From JBHHYR01 sp046757585 (GTDB taxonomy: Bacteria; Desulfobacterota; Binatia; HRBIN30), in NCBI GenBank assembly GCA_046757585.1, contig JBHHYR010000145.1, positions 1 through 9,609 of the forward strand: a DNA stretch of 9,609 nt, in the 5' to 3' direction. The notes beneath the pieces are model-generated. The model did no database searches. It saw only the letters and a program-made list of their open reading frames with translations, and was not told the DNA's origin. Positions 6,084 to 9,609 of this stretch are shown in pieces; position 1 is the stretch's first letter, and each line of letters starts with the position of its first letter. Both the position numbers and the translations under genes were made by a program.

Positions 6084-6120
6084 CATCTCCCCTCCTTACC
6101 AACGAGGGGCCGGGGGAGGT
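6084..6120. repeat. GC-rich palindromic repeat (REP/MITE-like)
   Basis: CCCCTC and GAGGGG arms close a short loop containing CTTACCAA, followed by GGCCGGGGGAGG. This pattern resembles a palindromic intergenic repeat seen in many GC-rich genomes. It is the only structure I see in the 215-bp gap between the ATPase pseudogene and the truncated antitoxin-like gene. Only one copy is in the window. Confidence 0.35.
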
Positions 6121-6228
6121 TGTACCGGGTGGATCCGTCATCGTACTTCCGACCAGCAGCACTAATTCTAAGTAGCGTTCAAGTTGAGACTAACGATCCA
6201 TGGCCATGCCATGAGGCTACGCAGGCGT

Positions 6229-6357
6229 TCATGGTCGGCCGCCAGCCGCGCTGATCACCACGACCACCTCCGCGGGTCCAGGCGGGAGGCCGCACGGAGC
6301 GTCGATATGCACTTGGCCATCGGGGTCGACCGTCGTTGTTAAGCGAATCGCTTCCAT
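6229..6357 (-). pseudogene. Small antitoxin-like gene, 3' truncated
   Basis: The ATG at 6357 encodes 42 residues beginning MEAIRLTTTVDPDGQVHIDA and continuing GLPPGPAEVVVVI. The pattern of a short beta strand, DxDGxVxID, a Pro-rich turn (LPPG) and a hydrophobic VEVVVVI strand matches the start of small proteins often encoded directly upstream of PIN toxins and presumed to be their antitoxins. Such proteins are usually 70-85 residues long. Here the frame ends at TGA (6229) just after the second strand, so the toxin-binding helix is missing, and no PIN gene follows downstream. The start overlaps, in another frame, a short minus-strand ORF from a GTG at 6466. I infer that a deletion removed the rest of the pair. 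The assignment rests on pattern alone. Confidence 0.5.
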
Positions 6358-6509
6358 ATTCGCCGAGGATATTGCGAAGAGCGTCCTGGAGTGCCTGGCG
6401 ATTTTCCTTCGCCAAGTGTCCGAACTTGCGCACGCTCCCCCATGTGATTTCAACTGAAGCTAGCACTCCTTCGTTTGCGGCCCGTCATGTGGCGTGGCAT
6501 CGTGTTTTC

Positions 6510-6917
6510 ATGGCGGGTCGTGGTACGCTGGCGCGTACGTGGTTCGAACAAGCCGAAGCCGATCTCCGGGCCGCCGAGGACAGCGCTATCGCGGAACACT
6601 ATGAGTGGAGCTGCTTTCAATGCCAGCAGGCGGGCGAGAAGGCGCTCAAGGCTTTTCTGTACGCCCAGGGCATGACGTCTATGATCAGTCACAGCCTCAG
6701 GCGGCTGCTGCGGGAGTGTGAGCGCGTGGAGGCGTCCTTCAGCGCCCTCGTCGAGGAGGGACGGCTGCTGGACCAGTACTATATCCCGACGCGCTATCCG
6801 AACGGCCTGGATGAAGAGGTCCCGCCGACTCGCTACTACGAACGGAGCGATGCCGAGCAATGTCTACGGTCTGCTCGCTCGATCCTCGCTCGCGTGAAGC
6901 CATTCTTCGCGAGCTGA
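6510..6917 (+). CDS. HEPN-domain protein, partner of nucleotidyltransferase
   Basis: This 135-residue all-helical HEPN protein (PF05168 type) has ARTWFEQAEADLRAAEDSA at 9-27, then CFQCQQAGEKALKAFLYAQG at 35-54, and SHSLRRLLREC at 60-70. The block QQAGEKALKAFL is the family signature. The end, PTRYYERSDAEQCLRSARSI, matches the usual C-terminal helix. HEPN proteins paired with minimal nucleotidyltransferases form two-gene modules, several of which are TA systems where the HEPN partner is an RNase toxin. The RX4-6H catalytic motif is not visible: the only histidines are H30 and H61, with no Arg at the required spacing. This member may therefore act differently or be a non-nuclease subunit. The ATG at 6510 fits the family start; upstream codons in frame are unlike the family. 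Its 3' end overlaps the nucleotidyltransferase gene by 58 nt. Confidence 0.9.
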   Translation: MAGRGTLARTWFEQAEADLRAAEDSAIAEHYEWSCFQCQQAGEKALKAFLYAQGMTSMISHSLRRLLRECERVEASFSALVEEGRLLDQYYIPTRYPNGLDEEVPPTRYYERSDAEQCLRSARSILARVKPFFAS

Positions 6918-7195
6918 AAGCGCTCGCTGCCGGATTGCGACGGGACTATCCGGTGGAGGCGGTCTACGTGTTCGGCTCGTTTGCGCGTGGCGAGGAACAC
7001 GAGGCGAGCGACATCGACCTGCTCGTGCTCGGCGAGCTACCCGGCAGGGTGTTCGATCGCGTCGGTGAAATCCTGCGTCGGACGGATCTGCCCGTGGAAC
7101 CGATCGTCCTGCCACCGCGGACCTTCGAGGCGCGATGGCGCGCGGGTCATCCCCTCTTTGTGCGCATCAAGAAGGAAGCGTTGCGCATCGCTTGA
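6860..7195 (+). CDS. Minimal nucleotidyltransferase (MNT, MntA-like)
   Basis: This 111-residue protein has the DNA polymerase beta-type nucleotidyltransferase motif. GSFARGEEHEASDIDLLV at 39-56 supplies the GSF loop and the two metal-binding aspartates D51 and D53. The third acidic residue is probably E80 in PVEPIVLP. Preceding helices (REAILRELKALAAGLRRDY) and the VEAVYVFGS strand fit the fold. In characterised MntA/HepT pairs the transferase AMPylates and silences the HEPN toxin. Here it is encoded second, with its ATG 58 nt inside the HEPN gene in another frame, so its translation is probably coupled. No nearer in-frame start exists before the conserved region. It ends with TGA, and a terminator-like hairpin follows at 7225. 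All visible catalytic residues are intact. Confidence 0.93.
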   Translation: MSTVCSLDPRSREAILRELKALAAGLRRDYPVEAVYVFGSFARGEEHEASDIDLLVLGELPGRVFDRVGEILRRTDLPVEPIVLPPRTFEARWRAGHPLFVRIKKEALRIA

Positions 7196-7224
7196 ACGAC
7201 TGGCGGATGGTGACGTTGATCCGC

Positions 7225-7247
7225 CCTGCTGCAAGCAGGTCACTTTT
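7225..7247 (+). terminator. Terminator-like hairpin after the HEPN/MNT pair
   Basis: CCTGCT (7225-7230), a 3-nt loop and AGCAGG (7234-7239) are followed by TCACTTTT. A second hairpin just before it (GGCGGAT 7202-7208 with ATCCGCC 7219-7225) lies 7 nt after the MNT stop. Together they make a plausible end of the operon, although the T-run is short. Confidence 0.45.
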
Positions 7248-7308
7248 GCGGCATCCTATTGATACAGTACCTATCATTGCTCAATATGTATATTATAAGC
7301 GTAGCACA

Positions 7309-7348
7309 AGTAATACGATATATACGACGATATAATACTTGTATTACT
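7309..7348. repeat. AT-rich inverted repeat in an AT-rich island
   Basis: AGTAATAC (7309-7316) and GTATTACT (7341-7348) are perfect 8-bp inverted arms. Nested inside is AATAC-TT-GTATT (7334-7345). The surrounding 7255-7355 is strongly AT-rich in an otherwise GC-rich window. Such islands also precede the abrB and truncated vapB genes here, so this may be an operator/promoter left from a lost TA operon. Confidence 0.5.
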
Positions 7349-7390
7349 AGCATAGTAGCGGACAACCTAACAACTGGCCATCCCTTCGGT

Positions 7391-7528
7391 GACCTCGCCC
7401 CAATTGATTAGGTTCAGATACAGCCGCGTGCGCCGGGGCTCGGCGTCGCGAATCAGCTCGTGAACGGTTTGTCCACCGCTCTCCCTCTCAAACTACGCGA
7501 GCACCGCATGCGAGTCCAGAACGATGAG
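7391..7528 (-). pseudogene. VapC-family PIN toxin, N-terminal remnant with internal stop
   Basis: Reading from the IS edge leftward, the frame gives LIVLDSHAVLA, a TAG at 7493-7495, then FERESGGQTVHELIRDAEP and LYLNLINWGEV. This is the first third of a PIN toxin. LDSHAVLAYFE contains the first metal aspartate, and NWGEV contains the conserved glutamate. The TAG stands where family members have Tyr or another aromatic (AYFE). The start codon is missing: the IS3-family element begins 3 bp upstream. The 3' two-thirds are also missing, because after WGEV homology stops and an AT-rich island follows. The AbrB-type antitoxin on the far side of the IS (8525-8749, same strand) is its likely former partner. 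Three independent lesions show that it is dead. Confidence 0.8.
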
Positions 7529-7529
7529 G

Positions 7530-7566
7530 TGTACCCCGTTTTTGGACCACGATTTAAGTTAGAGTC
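7530..7566. repeat. Left terminal inverted repeat of the IS3-family element
   Basis: TGTACCCCGTTTTTGGACCA and the following CGATTTAAGTTAG pair with the reverse complement of 8478-8524. Identical blocks include TGTACCCC, TTGGACCACGA (TTTGGACCACGA on this side) and TTTAAGTTAG. Confidence 0.85.
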
Positions 7567-7593
7567 GCTGCGCCCGGAGGCGGGGAGGAGGCG

Positions 7594-7923
7594 ATGGCGA
7601 AGCAGCGGCGGCGGTACAGTGGCGAGTTGAAGGCGAAGGTGGTGCTCGAAGTGCTGAAAGGACAGCGGACAGTGAACGAGATCGCCAGCCGGTTCGGGGT
7701 GCATCCAGTGCAGGTCTTCCAGTGGAAGAAGCAGGCGGTCGAGGAACTGGCCCGAGTATTTGCGGATCGCCGCGGACAAGCCGAACGGGCGGCGATGCGG
7801 GAGAAGGCGGAGCTCTTCGAGCAGATCGGGCGGTTGAAGATGGAATTGGAGTGGCTGAAAAAAAGTCGGCGCCACCGAGTGACGAGAAGCGCGGATGGAT
7901 CGACTGGGATCATGGCCGCTTGA
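7594..7923 (+). CDS. IS3-family transposase OrfA
   Basis: This 109-residue protein starts MAKQRRRYSGELKAKVVLEV and continues NEIASRFGVHPVQVFQWKKQ, the helix-turn-helix of IS3-family OrfA, which binds the element's ends. Residues 55-90 (ARVFADRRGQAERAA... and LFEQIGRLKMELEWLKK) form a leucine-zipper-like coiled coil used for dimerisation. GGGGAGGAGG just upstream of the ATG at 7594 is a strong SD. At codons 89-91 lies a run of seven A followed by G (7858-7865), the expected site of programmed -1 frameshifting. In the -1 frame OrfB begins KKKSAPPSDEKRGWID. OrfA alone is intact, and without OrfB it acts in known IS3 elements as a repressor rather than a transposase. Confidence 0.9.
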   Translation: MAKQRRRYSGELKAKVVLEVLKGQRTVNEIASRFGVHPVQVFQWKKQAVEELARVFADRRGQAERAAMREKAELFEQIGRLKMELEWLKKSRRHRVTRSADGSTGIMAA

Positions 7924-8118
7924 GTGTGCGGCGGCGGAGAGCGCCGAGAATCTGACGTTGATGCGCCTGCTCGACGAGCAGTACACCCGGACGCCCTTTT
8001 ACGGCAGCCGGAGCTGCGGGCGGGGCTGCGCCACTACTTCCAGTTCTACAACCACGACCGCTTGCACCAAGCGCTGGGCTATCGCACGCCGGCGGCGGTG
8101 TATGGCGCTGGTCGATGA
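7863..8118 (+). pseudogene. IS3-family transposase OrfB, collapsed by two internal deletions
   Basis: Three OrfB pieces lie in different frames. Piece 1 (about 7863-7932, the -1 frame after the A7 run) reads SDEKRGWIDWDHGRLSVRR. Piece 2 (about 7931-8011) reads AESAENLTLMRLLDEQYTRT then PFYGSR. Piece 3 (about 8011-8118) reads ELRAGLRHYFQFYNHDRLHQ then ALGYRTPAAVY before a TGA. They match the N-terminus, the YGSRRM-type region and the very C-terminus of OrfB in that order. About 15 residues are missing at the first junction, within a CGGCGGCGG run, and nearly 190 at the second. The second loss removes all of the DDE catalytic core of the rve integrase domain. No transposase activity is possible from this copy. 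Confidence 0.87.
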
Positions 8119-8477
8119 CGGGTCCCCGGCGCGGGCGGCCGTCACGCCCGCGGGCGACGCATCAGGAGGCCGCAGGAGCCACGATCGAGGCGGCGGACAG
8201 CCTGACCTACGCACGACAGCACGCGGTTTTTTTCCACATCGACCGCGCGGCCGGAGGTCCTGCCACGCGCGTCGGAGCAGTTGCCCATAATGTCGACGGG
8301 GACATCGTGAAATGCAACAGCCTGCCCCTCCCGTTACTCGGTGCGACTTCGCCGTCCACAATGTGGGCAGCAGCTTCAGCTATCATCGACCATCCGAACT
8401 ACGCGCATGCGAAAAGAAGGACGTTTAATCAAAACCAAGAAGACGGAAGAGAAAAAACCAGAGCGCTTCCGGCTCAG
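8119..8477. other. Non-coding 3' tail of the IS element
   Basis: This 359-bp stretch lies between the orfB remnant and the right inverted repeat. No frame on either strand gives a recognisable protein. Its last 60 bp are A-rich and purine-rich on the plus strand. It may be the normal tail of this IS or foreign DNA gained during its decay. Confidence 0.4.
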
Positions 8478-8749
8478 GACACTAACTTAAAGACCGCTTT
8501 TCGTGGTCCAACGAATGGGGTACAGGTCACTTTTCGCTCACTGCGTAGCGCCTTGACAGTAGAACGTCCCGCGAAGCGTTTGAGAATCCCGAATGACTCG
8601 CCGGCACGAACGCGTCCGAGCGGCCGGATCACAATGTATGCGTCAGCGTCGGCCACCGCCACTTTCGTACCCGCGGTGATTTTGTACTTACGGCGCAATT
8701 CCGCCGGGATCACGATCTGCCCTTTCGGTATCGCTGTGGATACAGCCAT
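8474..8749 (-). pseudogene. AbrB/SpoVT-type antitoxin, 3' end replaced by IS sequence
   Basis: The ATG at 8749, preceded by a GAGGAGA SD, encodes MAVSTAIPKGQIVIPAELRR and KYKITAGTKVAV, the swapped-hairpin AbrB DNA-binding domain (residues 3-45). It continues with ESFGILKRFAGRSTVKALRS to about residue 75, the linker and helix typical of AbrB antitoxins encoded before PIN toxins. From residue 76 the codons belong to the right end of the IS (CTPFVGPRKAVFKLVS, then TGA at 8474). A charged tail of perhaps 10-20 residues is lost. Another in-frame ATG at 8782 exists, but its codons fall in the promoter region. The DNA-binding domain is whole, so the product might still bind its operator. The matching toxin remnant is at 7391-7528. 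Confidence 0.85.
8478..8524. repeat. Right terminal inverted repeat of the IS3-family element
   Basis: On the reverse strand this begins TGTACCCCATTCGTTGGACC and continues ACGAAAAGCGG, then TTTAAGTTAG. It matches the left end with a few substitutions and about ten extra bases before TTTAAGTTAG. Confidence 0.83.
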
Positions 8750-8754
8750 AGCAA

Positions 8755-8790
8755 CGTCTCCTCTAGTCTTATAACATTGCATATATTATT
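8755..8790 (-). promoter_or_regulatory. AT-rich promoter/operator region of the abrB-type gene
   Basis: On the minus strand TAATAATATATGCAATG is followed by TTATAAG, a -10-like hexamer at about 8769-8774, and then the SD. The leader would be very short. The TTATAAG-xx-TAG arrangement recurs on the plus strand near 7293-7304. AbrB and VapB antitoxins commonly repress such AT-rich palindromic promoters. Confidence 0.35.
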
Positions 8791-8947
8791 ACCCCGAAGG
8801 AGCCTGCGAAAGCTCGCGCGCCAGTGGCCGCGCGTGCCCGGTCGCGCCCATCTCGGTAAAGAGGCGGTGCGCCTCGCGGAGCTCGCGCTCGCAACCGGCG
8901 TGATCGCCGGTCAGGCGGGTGAGGTTGGCGCGTTCCTGGTGAATGAA
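8789..8947 (-). pseudogene. C-terminal TPR tail of an adenylate cyclase/ATPase-type regulator
   Basis: A minus-strand frame ending in TAA at 8789 reads FIHQERANLTRLTGDHAGCE, then RELREAHRLFTEMGATGHAR and PLARELSQAPSG. The block RELREAHRLFTEMGATGHAExLAREL is the recurrent last TPR helix pair of large class III adenylate/guanylate cyclase-like or LuxR/ATPase regulators of about 1,000 residues. Nothing else of such a gene is present: upstream in this frame the sequence is Arg-rich and coincides with the enoyl-CoA hydratase gene in another frame. It is therefore a stranded 3' end, joined to the hydratase by deletion or recombination between about 8950 and 9070. It ends directly at the abrB promoter region. 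Confidence 0.6.
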
Positions 8948-9537
8948 CGTTCCTGCCTTCTGCCGCTGCTTTCCTCGACGAGGGCCTGCGTTGCGGCGAC
9001 CGACGCTGCTCCTACCTCGGATGGTGCCGTGCTCAGCGGCTCGTCGCGGGGCTCGGAGCACCGCCGTCCGCCGAGGCGCGGGAGCTTTTGCGTACCGCTG
9101 CCCCCGGGGATGATGCCGAGCTTGACCTCGGGAAACCCGAATCGATGATCGCCCGTGGCGCCGATGCGGATGTCGCACGACAGCGAGAGCTCGAAGCCAC
9201 CGCCCATCGTGTCGCCGTTCATGGCGGCGATCAGCGGCTTCGGCAGAGCGCGGAGGTCGTCCAGCAGCTTGTGGTAGCCGGCCGTCAGGCTGATGCCGAT
9301 GCTGCGCAGCGCCTCGCGGTCGCTCGCGTACGCGGCGAGCTCTTCGACGCTGTAGTGCGTGATGAACTTGCCGGTCATGCCGCCCGTGAGGATCACGACC
9401 CGCACGTCGGGGCTCTTCCACCGCTCGATCAGGCCGGCGAGCTCGCGCGTGCCGTCCGCGCGGAAGTAGTTCATCGGGGGGTTGCTGTAGGTCGCAACGA
9501 CTACGCCATTCTTCGATTCGGTCTTCCACATCGACAT
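8911..9537 (-). pseudogene. Enoyl-CoA hydratase/isomerase (crotonase family), 3' truncated
   Basis: The ATG at 9537 follows a strong SD (AGAGGAGG, 5 nt away) and gives a 208-residue frame. Residues 1-155 are a good crotonase. VVILTGG (47-53) is followed by ITHYSVEEL, the usual acyl-CoA loop. PKPLIAAMNGDTMGGGFELS (99-118) carries catalytic E116 in GGGFEL and the oxyanion-hole glycines. FPEVKLGIIPGGSGTQKLPR (135-154) carries the second glutamate, E137. Such enzymes hydrate or isomerise enoyl-CoA in fatty or aromatic acid degradation. After LPRLGG the family sequence stops: the remaining 50 residues are Ser/Arg/Ala-rich and unrelated. About 100 C-terminal residues, including the trimer-forming helices, are missing. 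The downstream DNA belongs to a cyclase-type gene tail. It is probably inactive. It lies 22 bp after the 3' end of another gene on the same strand. Confidence 0.85.
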
Positions 9538-9559
9538 AGACGCCTCCTCTGACTTTCCA

Positions 9560-9609
9560 TTACAGGCTCATGTGGCATCCACCCTGTCCACATCCGGTGC
9601 ACGCGTTCT
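9560..9609 (-). CDS. 3' end of an upstream cysteine-rich protein (cut by window edge)
   Basis: The frame entering from the right edge ends NACTGCGQGGCHMSL and then TAA at 9560. Three cysteines and a histidine are grouped as C-x2-C-x4-C-H, a possible metal or Fe-S site at a C-terminus. The stop lies 22 bp before the enoyl-CoA hydratase ATG, with the SD in between, as expected for consecutive genes of one operon. Only 15 residues are visible, so no family can be named and chance cannot be excluded. Confidence 0.4.
   Translation of the reverse strand, partial: NACTGCGQGGCHMSL

Larger units (their letters stand above)
7531..8523 (+). mobile_element. IS3-family insertion sequence, internally deleted (about 993 bp)
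   Basis: Terminal inverted repeats face each other at 7530-7566 and 8478-8524. Inside are an intact orfA and a collapsed orfB. The tetranucleotide AGGT occurs immediately outside both ends (7527-7530 and 8524-8527), consistent with a 4-bp target duplication if the element runs from GTACCCC to GGGGTAC. If it is delimited by TG...CA instead, the duplication is not exact. Intact relatives with a full-length orfB of about 270-280 codons would be several hundred bp longer, so this copy is non-autonomous. It separates an AbrB-type antitoxin gene (right) from its PIN toxin (left), both on the minus strand. Its right end supplies the last 16 codons read through from abrB. Confidence 0.87.

Noticed and set aside
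7453..7986. Minus-strand frame of 177 codons over the IS
   Set aside because: Antisense to orfA, whose helix-turn-helix and SD are clear.
7236..8534. Identical 12-mer CAGGTCACTTTT at 7236-7247 and 8523-8534
   Set aside because: One or a few 12-base matches are expected by chance in 9.6 kb, and flanks do not match, though one copy touches the IS right end.
8115..8774. Plus-strand frame of 219 codons across the IS right end
   Set aside because: It crosses the IS boundary and lies antisense to the AbrB gene; no conserved motif.
1..9609. CRISPR arrays, tRNA or rRNA genes, riboswitches
   Set aside because: No regularly spaced repeats, no tRNA-like cloverleaf with matching arms, and no rRNA-like sequence were seen.

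Overview
The window is a GC-rich stretch of bacterial chromosome. It reads as an accessory region in which selfish and defence-type small operons have piled up and mostly decayed. The organism cannot be named from the sequence. High GC with strong GC at third codon positions, a PflX-like radical SAM protein, a four-helix-bundle suffix protein, a cyclase/ATPase-type TPR tail and many PIN-domain modules would suit a deltaproteobacterium-like lineage (Desulfobacterota, Myxococcota or Binatota) or Rokubacteria/Methylomirabilota. This is inference only.

Layout. Positions 1-1957, all on the minus strand: the 5' part of a four-helix-bundle protein, an unrecognised 3' gene fragment, and a full-length radical SAM protein with a hairpin after it. 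Positions 1987-8749: at least seven toxin-antitoxin (TA) or TA-like loci. In order these are a VapB/VapC fusion left by a deletion (-), a Doc fragment (-), an intact VapBC pair (+), a solitary Phd/YefM antitoxin with an altered tail (+), an antitoxin tail plus a frameshifted VapC (-), a DUF4143-type AAA ATPase with three in-frame stops (+, not itself a TA gene), a truncated small antitoxin-like gene (-), an intact HEPN/nucleotidyltransferase pair (+), and an AbrB/VapC operon split by an IS3-family element that has itself lost most of orfB. Positions 8789-9609, minus strand: the 5' two-thirds of an enoyl-CoA hydratase gene joined to a cyclase-type TPR tail, and the last codons of a cysteine-rich protein at the window edge.

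Function. Only two accessory modules look functional: VapBC (2827-3425) and HEPN/MNT (6510-7195). Their neighbours show different routes to gene death: deletion fusion, a single-base frameshift, nonsense substitution, IS insertion and 3' truncation. The spared pairs are those where toxin and antitoxin overlap tightly. The radical SAM gene and the two edge genes look like ordinary chromosomal genes flanking the island.

Stretches without a recognised gene: 3426-3713 (only a weak hairpin after vapC), 4616-4855 (one 29-bp repeat copy and a 27-codon ORF), 6014-6228 (one GC-rich palindromic repeat), 7196-7390 (a terminator-like hairpin and an AT-rich palindromic island), and 8119-8477 (the 3' tail of the IS). 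I saw no tRNA, rRNA or CRISPR array.
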